The notes: generated by a model not told the origin, from the sequence alone. Shown: positions 27,221-35,736, counted from the stretch's first letter. The stretch: DNA of 64,000 bases from Gramella sp. MT6 (GCF_019357415.1 NZ_CP048410.1:2878501-2942500), one strand, 5' to 3'. A program made the numbers and translations.

Positions 27221-27514
27221 ATGGAATTTCAGAAATTAGAAGATGCGGTCTATATTCCTAAAATTAAAGGCTCTCCATTGGCAGATAAAGAGCATATTGA
27301 GTTTAATTATTATTTACACACCAAAACTCATGGAAATAAGGTAGACCTTGATTTAACCACTAAACTTTGTGATAATAAGATGGAATATAAATGCAAAAGC
27401 AGCTATCGAATTCCGATGGATCAAATCGAAAACTGTGTAAAAGCTAATTTGATTGATCATATGCGTACTTTGGGAATGAAAAGAAAGAATATTCCCAAAT
27501 CCTTAATGCCATGA
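27221..27514 (+). CDS. Small hypothetical protein, 97 aa
   Basis: 97 aa, ATG to TGA, preceded by an AT-rich leader and the hairpin ending at 27143. It is mixed alpha/beta in appearance and rich in Lys, with two Cys (CDNKMEYKCKSS) that could form a pair or bind metal. There is no signal peptide or membrane helix. It has no co-directional neighbour. I do not recognise the family. Its position inside the island suggests an accessory gene. Confidence 0.5.
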   Translation: MEFQKLEDAVYIPKIKGSPLADKEHIEFNYYLHTKTHGNKVDLDLTTKLCDNKMEYKCKSSYRIPMDQIENCVKANLIDHMRTLGMKRKNIPKSLMP

Positions 27515-28507
27515 ATGGAAAGGTAGTTTATTTAGCGACCAAACATTTCATAGTATTAGTTCGATAGATAGGGGGCTTTGATTCTACTAATTCTGATGTT
27601 TGGTTTCCACAATAAACATCTCTTTTTTCATTGCGACCATCGGGAGTAATCAAATATTTGAATACTAAAAAAGGGCCGTGACTGCAATAACAGAATTAAC
27701 CCTTTTTTATCTTTGATTTTACTTTAAATGTATAATAAATAATATTTGAAAATTACTAGCAAAAAGTTAAAAGAGAAAACACTATTTACTTTTTTCATCT
27801 TGAGCATTTTCCGTTTGCTGTGAAAAAAAATACTGTAGATCAGGATGAACTGGTTTTTATTTATTTCTATTTACTTCTTCCAGCGCCATCGCATTACCTT
27901 TTGATGCTCCTAGCTTCAAGCTTTAAAATTATAGAGGAGCTATAAATAACAGAGTGGTTTATGGGCTCCGGTTAATTTTAAAGTTTGTCATTTTCGCATC
28001 GAAAGATAAGGTGATGAAAGAAGATAAAGAATTCTGAAATCCTGATCGGTGAATTTTAGTTACCGCCTAGTGAACTTAAAAAAATCTTTTTGATATTATT
28101 CTTTCAAACATTTAATAATCTAAGCTTTTTGGCTCGTGTCCAGGACAATTAGGAATGAACCTCTTTTGCTGAAACAGAGCTATTGGTTTTTTAGAAAACT
28201 CCAGGCCTACTTGCTTAATTGAAACCTTTTTTGGGCAAAATGGATACTATTTCATTATATACTGGCTATAGCCTTCCTTATTTTATAGGTCTTTTCAGAT
28301 GGGTATATCCACTTGGGTGGATATACTATAGGATAGTTTAACTTATAAAACACTGAACAACAAATATTTATGAATTTAAGGAATCGAATAACATCGCGTA
28401 GCGTGTTACCGTCTTGCTATTCGATTTCGTCCCGCAGGCGGGACAAAATTTTTCATACATGTTGGTTTGTACCAACTGCTTTTTTGAAGGATTTAAAAAT
28501 CCCGTTA
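27515..28507. other. Decayed 1-kb stretch of the island
   Basis: No credible gene. It contains a bidirectional hairpin (27667-27708, AAAAAAGGG/CCCTTTTTT), a perfect 9-4-9 palindrome (28304-28325, TATATCCAC/GTGGATATA), two further small hairpins (28429-28444, GTCCCGC/GCGGGAC; 28461-28476, GTTGGT/ACCAAC), and a 46-bp segment (27608-27653) repeated imperfectly at 28614-28659. The latter adjoins an integrase remnant, so this looks like the remains of an older element. Confidence 0.5.
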
Positions 28508-28615
28508 TTACTTTTTTTTCGAGTATTGTGCCTTCTTGGAAATTTTCGTGGATATCACTCGCGCATAAATCTGGGTTGTTACTATTTTGATATTCCCTAA
28601 AAGTTTAGATACTCC
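28508..28615 (-). pseudogene. C-terminal remnant of a second tyrosine recombinase
   Basis: Read on the minus strand this stretch encodes GVSKLLGNIKIVTTQIYARV and then ISTKISKKAQYSKKK before a stop. It aligns with the end of the integrase at 28894-30107 (TVSKLLGHTKLSTTQIYARV). The catalytic Tyr is kept, but the conserved His of LGH is Asn. No upstream domain is left. It documents an earlier integrase-carrying element at this site. Confidence 0.75.
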
Positions 28616-28788
28616 ATAAACATCTCATTTTCTTCATGAGAACATCGGAAATAATCAAGATTGAGCCCACACATATTGTAATTAGCACGGAATTAATATA
28701 TTAAGCTGATCCTAAATTGACAATACTAATTGGTAAAACGGCAATCGTCTCCATAAGAAAGAACTTAATTGCGACTTCAAATTATCAT

Positions 28789-28902
28789 ATGTTCAAACTA
28801 AAGATTGTACATTATTTAATTCTTATAATTGGTATAATTATGTCCCTTTTAGGATTAGGGCTATTTTTATACCTACTTCAAAGTCAATCATCTTTATTTT
28901 AA
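28789..28902 (+). CDS. Possible 37-aa membrane peptide
   Basis: From the ATG at 28789 the frame encodes MFKLKIVHYLILIIGIIMSL and then LGLGLFLYLLQ, a single long hydrophobic helix with a short basic start. A longer frame from 28717 is possible. It overlaps the convergent integrase stop by a few bases. There is little to support it beyond its composition. Confidence 0.3.
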   Translation: MFKLKIVHYLILIIGIIMSLLGLGLFLYLLQSQSSLF

Positions 28903-30107
28903 TTTCTTTTTTAAACATTCCATATCACTGGATATTTTGGAATCAATCACCCTGGCATAGATCTGCGTAGTCGATAATTTAGTATGTCCTAATAACTTAG
29001 AGACCGTTTCAATTGGCACCCCGTTAGATAAAGTTATGGTGGTGGCAAAGGTATGCCTGGCAGAATGAAAGGTGATAGTCTTTTTATTTTCAGTTGCTGC
29101 ATCACCTCTTTTAGGTATTTATTGACCTTTTGATTGGAACAAACAGGAAACAAATAATCACCTGATATAATTTGGTCCTTGTATTTATCTAATAAGATTT
29201 GCGCCTGGGGAAGTACAGGCACCTTTATAGTTTCTTCTGTTTTTTCCCGTTTGGTATAGATCCAGTTACTCCCATCAATTCCTTTTACAATCTGATGAAG
29301 GGTTAATTTTTTAATATCAACATAAGCAAGCCCCGTATAGCAAGAGAAAACAAAAATATCTTTTACTTTTTGCAAGCTACTTCTCGTAAATTCGGTCGTC
29401 TCTAATATTTGAAGCTCCCGTTTATTGAGATACTGCCGTTCATTTTTCTCAAACCGGAATTTAAAGTTGTCAAATGGATTTTTTACCAGCCATTCCAGTT
29501 TAATAGCCAGGTTAAGCATCTTCTTGAAACGTTCCAGGTGTTTCATGGTACCATTATTCCCACAGGTCTTGCGTGAAACTTTTGCCGAATAATTGCGTAA
29601 GAACTGTTCAAAGTCCGTTACAAACCGGTAATTGATCTGTTTAAGGTTAATATCATTGCATTTCAGTTTTTTATTTAAATACTCCTTTAAATAAGTTTCG
29701 GTCGTATAATAGTTTTTGAGGGTGCCGGGTTTTAATACATTCTTCATATTAGTATTATGATAATCCATCAGTTCCAGTAAAGTTTTGTGATGTTCATCCT
29801 TCCCATAGAAACGGGCTTTGATAGTCTGGGCGGAGATAACTTTATTCTCTGACGACAGCTGCTTATGGCAGTCTAACAGCTTATTGTAAACCTGGTCTAA
29901 GTACTGGTTTAGAATTCGTGATTTTGGAGCGGTTCCCCTGGCGCGTCCTTTTGAGGTATCCCATTGATTCACCGGAATTGATCTTTTCAGACTAATTTCG
30001 GAGCGTTTTCCATCAACAGTAATTCGGGCATAAATAAATAATTTCTTGGTCTCATCATGATGTTTTCGGACAAAGAATAATACGGAAAAGGTAGTGTAAT
30101 CAGGCAT
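28894..30107 (-). pseudogene. Tyrosine recombinase/integrase, frameshifted
   Basis: 404 aa when repaired. Residues 1-100 are the arm-binding domain (TTFSVLFFVRKHHDETKKL), about 105-210 the SAM-like core-binding domain, then the catalytic domain. As in IntDOT-like Bacteroidota enzymes the first catalytic Arg is not seen (CYTGLAYVDI). The frame fails at an A-run near 29087; one extra A gives NKKTITFHSARHTFATT and the remaining box LLGHTKLSTTQIYARV. It lies beside tRNA-Pro, its probable target. As written, the protein lacks the catalytic Tyr, so the island would be fixed in place. Confidence 0.88.
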
Positions 30108-30202
30108 TTCAAGCGTCTTTAATGAAACAATCAGTTCGCAAAGACGAAAATCAAACTAACTCAAATGCCTTAGGAAGTTACGGAATTATTTGTAAAAATT
30201 GA

Positions 30203-30221
30203 TTCACCGAATGATTCACCA
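30203..30221. repeat. Right integrase-arm repeat (19 bp)
   Basis: Identical to 21681-21699 in the same orientation. It sits between the integrase start and the tRNA-Pro terminator. Confidence 0.65.
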
Positions 30222-30263
30222 GACTTATGCTTTAAAATGATATTATTTGATATCCCTAAAAAC

Positions 30264-30299
30264 AAAAAACACTGAAAATCAAGAGATTAACAGTGTTTT
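30264..30299 (-). terminator. Terminator after tRNA-Pro
   Basis: On the minus strand AAAACACTG/CAGTGTTTT enclose an AT-rich loop and a T run follows. Confidence 0.75.
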
Positions 30300-30322
30300 G
30301 TTTCCACTTATTAGGTGGTTCG

Positions 30323-30397
30323 TCGGGGTGGCAGGATTCGAACCTGCGGCCTCCTGCTCCCAAAGCAGGCGCGATAACCGGGCTACGCTACACCCCG
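30323..30397 (-). tRNA. tRNA-Pro(TGG)
   Basis: 75 nt cloverleaf. The acceptor CGGGGTG pairs with CACCCCG; the anticodon stem CCTGC/GCAGG carries loop TTTGGGA with anticodon TGG; the T arm GCAGGTTCGAATCCTGC is perfect. The discriminator base is A. CCA is not encoded here (CGA follows), unlike in the two fragments at 21430 and 21604. It is the probable integration target of the island. Confidence 0.93.
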
Positions 30398-30442
30398 AAT
30401 AATTACAATTTATTTTTAGTCTTTTCCGATCCAAATCACTTT

Positions 30443-30461
30443 AAAAAAGCACCCGGGATGC
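30443..30461 (-). terminator. Small hairpin upstream of tRNA-Pro
   Basis: GCATC/GGTGC with loop CCG, followed on the minus strand by six T. It is a second stop for the tRNA-Ser transcript. Confidence 0.5.
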
Positions 30462-30502
30462 GGAGGAAATTTATCCCAATTTTTCAGCCAGAAAAAGAGA
30501 AT

Positions 30503-30527
30503 AAAAAACCGCAGACTAAAAATCTAG
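30503..30527 (-). terminator. Terminator after tRNA-Ser
   Basis: On the minus strand CCGC...GCGG with an inner AGA/TCT pairing, then six T, starts at the 3' end of the tRNA. Confidence 0.5.
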
Positions 30528-30610
30528 CGGAGAGACCGGGATTCGAACCCGGGCATCCAAGAAGGATGACAGCTTAGCAGGCTGCTGCATTACCACTCTG
30601 CCACCTCTCC
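30528..30610 (-). tRNA. tRNA-Ser(GCT)
   Basis: 83 nt with a long variable arm (TCATCC/GGATG). The acceptor GGAGAGG pairs with TCTCTCC (one G-T); the anticodon arm CAGC-CTGCTAA-GCTG gives anticodon GCT; the T arm is CCGGGTTCGAATCCCGG. The discriminator is G. CCA is not encoded. Confidence 0.93.
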
Positions 30611-30645
30611 GTTATTTAAGAACTTCGCAAGTATTTTTGCGGTTG

Positions 30646-30653
30646 CAAATGTA
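30646..30653 (-). promoter_or_regulatory. -7 box of the tRNA-Ser transcript
   Basis: TACATTTG on the minus strand, 36 bp before the tRNA 5' end. Confidence 0.55.
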
Positions 30654-30886
30654 ACTTTTACTTATGTACCTTCCAAACCTTTTATTCCTTTTTTACTCTT
30701 TTTATAGCTTTTAAATTCATATTATTTTTCAATATTCTAGGCTTCAAAGAAATACGGAATTCAAATTTTTTAAAAAAAATTATAGTTCAGAAATTTTATC
30801 AATAGGAGTTATTTTAGATAAAGGTTTTAATTAATATTATATCTGAAAAAAAGTACCAATATTAAAACATTCCTGAAGTTCAAAAC

Positions 30887-32122
30887 CTAAATTTCTAATT
30901 CCTTGTGTATGATCTCGTGCAAATTTTCAATTGCTTTCTTATGGTTTCTTACAAATGGGTTTTTAGGATCCCATACATAACCTGCTAATACCGAGCAAAT
31001 TTGTGACTTAATCTTTGGAGAAGGACTTGGATGAAAAAATATATCCTGTAATCGTCCAGTATACCATTCTTTAACATAGGTGGAAAATACTTCTACACCT
31101 TTTCTTATGAAATCTGAATATTCCGATTTCCAATCAATTTTTTCACCTTGAAGCTCCCTGTAAGCGAGCTTTGCCGCTAATAATCCTGATTCAGTAGCAA
31201 AAGCAACACCCGAGGAAAAAACAGGATCCAGGAATTCTGCTGAATTCCCGGTTAGCGCGAATCCCTTTCCATGGATATACTTTACATTTCTGGAAATGTT
31301 ATTGAATCGAACCGGTTTAAACTTGAACGGATATTCATCAAACCTTCCATTGTAATAATCGGTTTTCATCAGCATATTCCTGAAATTTTCTTCAGGATCC
31401 CCATCAAACTGTTCAAACCATATGTTTGGTCCTACGAAGCCCAGACTGGAATTTCCGTTGGAGAAAGGAATGTACCAGAACCAGGTTTCTGTATCCAAAA
31501 CTTCAAAAGTTATTTGTTCTCCTTCAATTCCTACAGGCCTTGATGTTTCTTCTATATGAGTAAAAATAGAGGAATGGTCATAGATCTTTGGCGGAGCTTC
31601 CAGGTCTAATTCCTTAGCCAGGACGCGGCCGTTACCGCTGGAATCAATAATAAATTTACATTTGATCTCAGCCTCTTCTGCCTGACTGTTTATTGTTTTG
31701 ATCGTCCAAAGCTCATTTTTATAGGTAATGGAGATAACTTCCGTTTCAAACCTAATATCTATACCTCGTGAAATTAGATCATCTGTAAGGACCTTGTCAA
31801 ATTCGGCTCTAGGTACCTGCCACGTCCAGTCCCAGCCCTCACCAAATTTTTTACTGAAATCGAATTCAGCAACCATCTCTTTTTTGATAAAACGTGCTCC
31901 GAATTTTTTCTGAAAGCCCTTTGTTTTCAGGATATTTAAAAAACCTGCTTCCTCAAAATTGTCCATACATCTGGGGATAAGGCTTTCACCAATGCTGAAG
32001 CGAGGGAACTTTTGCTTTTCAATAACTAGAACAGAAGTATCCATTTTTTCCAAATAACCCGCCGCAACGCTTCCAGATGGTCCTGCGCCGATGATCACAA
32101 TATCCCTGATTTCCTTTTCCAT
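30887..32122 (-). CDS. Flavin-dependent halogenase-like oxidoreductase
   Basis: 411 aa from the ATG at 32122; an upstream start at 32146 would add only eight residues before the FAD motif. Motifs: GAGPSG (12-17), FPRFSIGESLIP (39-50), a Lys in KKFGARF (72-73) at the position of the halogenase catalytic Lys, W-x-W-x-I-P as WFWYIP (214-219), and F-x-x-P-x-x-S-x-G as FLDPVFSSG (about 294-302). Both motif sets mark flavin-dependent halogenases. It stands divergent from the pigment cluster; some flexirubins are chlorinated, so halogenation of the aryl head is a reasonable role. Confidence 0.75.
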   Translation of the reverse strand: MEKEIRDIVIIGAGPSGSVAAGYLEKMDTSVLVIEKQKFPRFSIGESLIPRCMDNFEEAGFLNILKTKGFQKKFGARFIKKEMVAEFDFSKKFGEGWDWTWQVPRAEFDKVLTDDLISRGIDIRFETEVISITYKNELWTIKTINSQAEEAEIKCKFIIDSSGNGRVLAKELDLEAPPKIYDHSSIFTHIEETSRPVGIEGEQITFEVLDTETWFWYIPFSNGNSSLGFVGPNIWFEQFDGDPEENFRNMLMKTDYYNGRFDEYPFKFKPVRFNNISRNVKYIHGKGFALTGNSAEFLDPVFSSGVAFATESGLLAAKLAYRELQGEKIDWKSEYSDFIRKGVEVFSTYVKEWYTGRLQDIFFHPSPSPKIKSQICSVLAGYVWDPKNPFVRNHKKAIENLHEIIHKELEI

Positions 32123-32183
32123 AAAATGTAGGCTATGTTTTAGCAAACTTAAACAGAAACCGGCAATTCGAATAGTCCATTTA

Positions 32184-32221
32184 GTGCAAAAAAAAGCCCT
32201 AACCGGATTGTTAGGACTTTT
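32184..32221 (-). terminator. Terminator-like hairpin in the halogenase leader
   Basis: AGTCCTAAC/GTTAGGGCT (one G-T) with loop AATCCG and a run of eight T on the minus strand. It lies about 60 bp before the start codon, downstream of the probable promoter at 32346. Confidence 0.65.
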
Positions 32222-32525
32222 CCTGAGATATTAGCAAGAGATTAATATTAAAATGAGCAAAGGTTGTTATAAAGAAAGACTCGATATCAAATCTGGGATC
32301 CCGCTTACGACGCCCATTATTAAGATACTAATCATACTCAAATGTAGTTTACTTGATTTGAAATATTCAGTTATCATAGAACATCTAACTTTTATTTAAA
32401 GTCTTACTGATATTGGTAAGGTTAAATTTATCTTCTCTTAAAATGAATAGGGCATAGTAGAGGTTTTTCATTAAATAATTGAGATATCAACTCTTATGAT
32501 GAGCTATGTTTTCTATTAATTATAC

Positions 32526-32533
32526 TACATTTG
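32526..32533 (+). promoter_or_regulatory. -7 box of the pigment operon
   Basis: TACATTTG matches TAnnTTTG. The TTG at 32531 lies inside it, so the ATG at 32585 is the true start of the lyase. Confidence 0.6.
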
Positions 32534-32584
32534 TTAAAAGCTTTAACAGCTACCCAAAATCTAAAATACTTGCAGAAAAGGTAT

Positions 32585-34117
32585 ATGCTGAATCTAGATA
32601 ATGCCCTTGACTTTAAAAATTTTTACCAGGTTCTATTTGATAATGAAGAGATTGAACTAGGTGATAGCGCACAAGAAAGACTTGAAAACAGTTATAATTT
32701 CCTGAGGGATTTTTCCAAAAACAAGATCATTTACGGGGTTAATACAGGCTTTGGGCCAATGGCTCAGTACAGGGTTAATGATGACGATAAGATCAAATTA
32801 CAACTTAATCTTATAAGAAGTCATTCTACTGGAGCTGGAGCTGTCATGCAACCGCTTTATGTAAAGGCTCTTATGCTTGCCCGGCTAAATACCTTGTGTT
32901 TAGGGAAATCTGGTATCCATATTTCGATAGCGAGAACTCTTATAGAATTAATTAATAAGAATGTAACTCCGGTGATCTTCGAACATGGTGGAGTTGGAGC
33001 ATCTGGAGACCTTGTGCAGCTTGCCCATCTTGCCTTGGTGCTTATTGGCGAAGGGGAAGTGATTTATGAAAGTGAAAGAGCAAAAACCAGTGATGTTTTT
33101 CAGAAATTAGATATTCCACCTGCCGAAATTAAAATAAGAGAAGGTCTGGCCGTGATGAACGGAACCTCGGCTATGACGGGAATAGGAATTGTAAATCTTA
33201 TTTACTCAAAACGCCTGCTTAACTGGTCAATCTTTTGTAGCTCGGTCATCAATGAGATCGTAGAAGCTTATGACGATCACCTTTCTAAGGAACTTAATTC
33301 TTCTAAGCTTCATAAAGGTCAGCAGAAGATTGCTGAAAATATGAGGAAGCACCTCAAGGATTCAAAGCTTACCCGCGACCGTAACGATCATCTATATGCC
33401 AATGGCGCAGACAGGAATACTTTTTTTAAGGAAAAGGTGCAGGAGTATTATAGTTTGAGATGTGTACCGCAAATTTTAGGACCGGTTTCAGATACATTGG
33501 AAAACTCATTGAAGATCCTAATTGAAGAAGTGAACTCTGCCAACGATAATCCTATTATTGATGTAGAGACAGAGCATGTCTATCACGGCGGAAACTTTCA
33601 TGGAGATTACGTATCTCTTGAAATGGATAAATTACGCCTGGCTGTGACCAAAACGTCTATGCTGGCGGAAAGACAGCTGAATTATTTACTGAATTCCAAG
33701 CTTAATGAAATCTTACCACCCTTTGTGAATATGGGGAAACTGGGGCTAAATTTCGGAATGCAGGGCGCACAGTTTACCGCGGTTTCCACTACGGCCGAGA
33801 ACCAGATGCTTTCCAATTCTATGTATGTTCACAGTATTCCCAATAATAATGATAATCAGGATATTGTGAGTATGGGAGCAAATTCTGCTAATATGACCAG
33901 GAAGGTTATAGATAATAGTTTCGAGGTTGTTTCAACAGAGCTGGCTACGATCATACAGGCTCTTTATTACCTGGATTTTGACGACAGATTATCCTCTGCG
34001 ACCAGATCTAAATTAGGAGTTCTAAGAGAAATTATTCCGCAGATAAAGGAGGACAGGCCGCTATATGAGGAAATTAAAGATTTAAAAGAATATTTAAAGA
34101 ATAACGAAGCCTACTAA
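32585..34117 (+). CDS. Tyrosine ammonia-lyase (HAL/PAL family)
   Basis: 510 aa from the ATG at 32585. The MIO-forming triad Ala-Ser-Gly is at 139-141 (GGVGASGDL). Other motifs are the catalytic Tyr loop YGVNTGFGPMAQYR, NDNPIIDVE and HGGNFHGDYVS. As I recall it, the Flavobacterium johnsoniae tyrosine ammonia-lyase is very similar, including RSHSTG at the substrate-selecting position. It makes 4-coumarate from tyrosine, the aryl starter of flexirubin and aryl-polyene pigments. First gene of a long operon; the reductase follows after 2 bp. Confidence 0.9.
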   Translation: MLNLDNALDFKNFYQVLFDNEEIELGDSAQERLENSYNFLRDFSKNKIIYGVNTGFGPMAQYRVNDDDKIKLQLNLIRSHSTGAGAVMQPLYVKALMLARLNTLCLGKSGIHISIARTLIELINKNVTPVIFEHGGVGASGDLVQLAHLALVLIGEGEVIYESERAKTSDVFQKLDIPPAEIKIREGLAVMNGTSAMTGIGIVNLIYSKRLLNWSIFCSSVINEIVEAYDDHLSKELNSSKLHKGQQKIAENMRKHLKDSKLTRDRNDHLYANGADRNTFFKEKVQEYYSLRCVPQILGPVSDTLENSLKILIEEVNSANDNPIIDVETEHVYHGGNFHGDYVSLEMDKLRLAVTKTSMLAERQLNYLLNSKLNEILPPFVNMGKLGLNFGMQGAQFTAVSTTAENQMLSNSMYVHSIPNNNDNQDIVSMGANSANMTRKVIDNSFEVVSTELATIIQALYYLDFDDRLSSATRSKLGVLREIIPQIKEDRPLYEEIKDLKEYLKNNEAY

Positions 34118-34119
34118 TT

Positions 34120-34851
34120 ATGAAGTACGCATTGGTGACCGGAGGATCAAGAGGAATAGGAAAGGCGGTTTGTCTAAAGATCGCATCAGATCTAAAATAT
34201 AATATCTTACTCAATTATAATTCGAATACAGAAGCTGCTGAGGAAATCCGTGCTGAAATCGAGGGTTTGGGAGTAAAGTGTGAGATTCTGAAATTCGATG
34301 TAACGAATGCTGATGCTGTTCAAAGCTCCATTGAAGAATGGAAATCTGAAAATCCTGATTCTAAAATTGAGATCCTGGTGAACAATGCGGGAATTACTAA
34401 AGACGGTTTGTTCATTTTTACCAGTAAAGAATCATGGAAATCGGTGATAGATACCAGTTTAAATGGATTCTATAATGTAACTCAAGCTGTGTTGAAGGAT
34501 ATGCTAAGAAGCAGGTACGGCCGGGTAATCAATATAGTTTCACTTTCAGGATTAAAAGGCAATCCCGGGCAGGTAAATTATTCAGCTGCTAAGGGAGCTG
34601 TAATCGCTGCTACCAAAGCCTTAGCTCAGGAGATTGGAAAACGTAAAGTCACGGTAAATGCAGTTGCTCCCGGATTTATTCAATCTGATATGACCAAAGA
34701 CTTCAATGAGGAAGAATTTAAAAAACTCATTCCTCTAAATAGATTTGGAGAAGCTGAAGAAGTAGCAGAACTGGTTAGTTTTCTGGCTTCAGATAGATCT
34801 TCTTATATCACCGGAGAGGTGATAAATATAAATGGTGGATTATACTCCTAG
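34120..34851 (+). CDS. 3-oxoacyl-ACP reductase (FabG-like)
   Basis: 243 aa short-chain dehydrogenase. The nucleotide site TGGSRGIGKAV is at residues 7-17, the NNAG motif at about 88 (LVNNAGITKDG), and the catalytic Ser and Y-x-x-x-K in SLSGLKGNPGQVNYSAAKGA. The C-terminal SDR end YITGEVININGGLYS is complete. It reduces the beta-keto group formed by the ketosynthases in each polyene extension cycle. NADPH use is likely but not proven. Confidence 0.9.
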   Translation: MKYALVTGGSRGIGKAVCLKIASDLKYNILLNYNSNTEAAEEIRAEIEGLGVKCEILKFDVTNADAVQSSIEEWKSENPDSKIEILVNNAGITKDGLFIFTSKESWKSVIDTSLNGFYNVTQAVLKDMLRSRYGRVINIVSLSGLKGNPGQVNYSAAKGAVIAATKALAQEIGKRKVTVNAVAPGFIQSDMTKDFNEEEFKKLIPLNRFGEAEEVAELVSFLASDRSSYITGEVININGGLYS

Positions 34852-34855
34852 AGTT

Positions 34856-35734
34856 ATGGCAACCTGGAAAGGAAAATCTCGAGGTACTCTTTTAGGCTTC
34901 AAGATCTATGTGCAAATAATCAAAAAGACCGGATTATATTCGGCCTATTTTGTGCTTCTTTTCGTGGCCCTTTATTTTATATTCTTCTCCTTTACTTCTA
35001 CAAAAAGCACCTATTATCTTTTTAGGAAAAGACTGGGATATTCACCTTTGAATTCTGCTTTTAATGTTTACCGAAGCTATTTTACATTTGGGAGGATACA
35101 GTTGGACCGGATCGCCATTACCAGCGGATTAAAACATAAATTCACCTTTGAGTTTGATGGAGTTGAACATATAGAAAACCTTTTAAAACAGAATAAAGGC
35201 GGAATTTTACTTACCGCACACATAGGTAATTTCAATCTTGCCAAACACTTTTTTGAAGAAAGACATTCAGATGCGGTGGTTAATCTTGTTATAACCGATT
35301 TTGAACACCGGCAGATCAAGAATTATCTTGAATCTGTTACCGGTACCTCAGAGGTGAAGATCATCGTCCTCAAAGAAGATCTCAGTCATATTTTTAAAAT
35401 GAAGGAGGCTCTGGCGAATAATGAACTTCTGGTATTTGCCGCAGACAGGTACTTAAAACATTCAAAAACCTATAAGGCGCAGTTTCTTGGTGAGCAGGTG
35501 AAGTTTCCCCAGGGACCATTCAAACTGGCTGGCAGAAATAAGATCCCTGTGCTTTTTGTTCATTTGATGCGAGAAAAGAATTTTCACTATCATTTCTATG
35601 CTCGGCCATACAAACCTGAAAAATTCACCGCTCAGGAAATTTTAAAATATTATCTTGACGATCTTGAAAAAATGGTAAAAAAATATCCTCATCAGTGGTA
35701 TAATTACTACGATTACTGGAACGATTTTAGTTAA
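34856..35734 (+). CDS. LpxL-type acyltransferase with altered active site
   Basis: 292 aa from the ATG at 34856, which begins MATWKGKSRGTLLG; an upstream ATG at 34832 would overlap the reductase by 20 bp. One membrane helix at about 30-50 precedes a lipid A acyltransferase (LpxL/LpxM-like) domain. The family motif H-x4-D/E reads AHIGNFN here: the His is kept and the acid is Asn. In the pigment operon it probably moves the aryl polyene or a fatty acyl chain onto a partner; the changed residue leaves this open. Confidence 0.8.
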   Translation: MATWKGKSRGTLLGFKIYVQIIKKTGLYSAYFVLLFVALYFIFFSFTSTKSTYYLFRKRLGYSPLNSAFNVYRSYFTFGRIQLDRIAITSGLKHKFTFEFDGVEHIENLLKQNKGGILLTAHIGNFNLAKHFFEERHSDAVVNLVITDFEHRQIKNYLESVTGTSEVKIIVLKEDLSHIFKMKEALANNELLVFAADRYLKHSKTYKAQFLGEQVKFPQGPFKLAGRNKIPVLFVHLMREKNFHYHFYARPYKPEKFTAQEILKYYLDDLEKMVKKYPHQWYNYYDYWNDFS

Positions 35735-35736
35735 AA

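Larger units (their letters stand above)
32147..32584. promoter_or_regulatory. Divergent promoter region, halogenase / pigment operon
   Basis: Leftward -7 box TACATTTG at 32346-32339 and rightward -7 box TACATTTG at 32526-32533. A 16-codon leader frame (32317-32267, minus strand, MGVVSGIPDLISSLSL) and the terminator-like hairpin at 32221-32184 lie in the leftward leader. Confidence 0.5.

Noticed and set aside
28381..28476. Cluster of short inverted repeats considered as a CRISPR array or insertion-sequence end
   Set aside because: No regular spacing, no repeated spacer-repeat unit, no transposase; each repeat differs in sequence.
28370..28600. Plus-strand frame of 76 aa in the island
   Set aside because: It lies over the integrase remnant of the opposite strand and over two hairpins; its composition is that of a shadow frame.
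30293..30577. Plus-strand 94-aa frame across both tRNAs
   Set aside because: It is the antisense translation of tRNA-Pro and tRNA-Ser.
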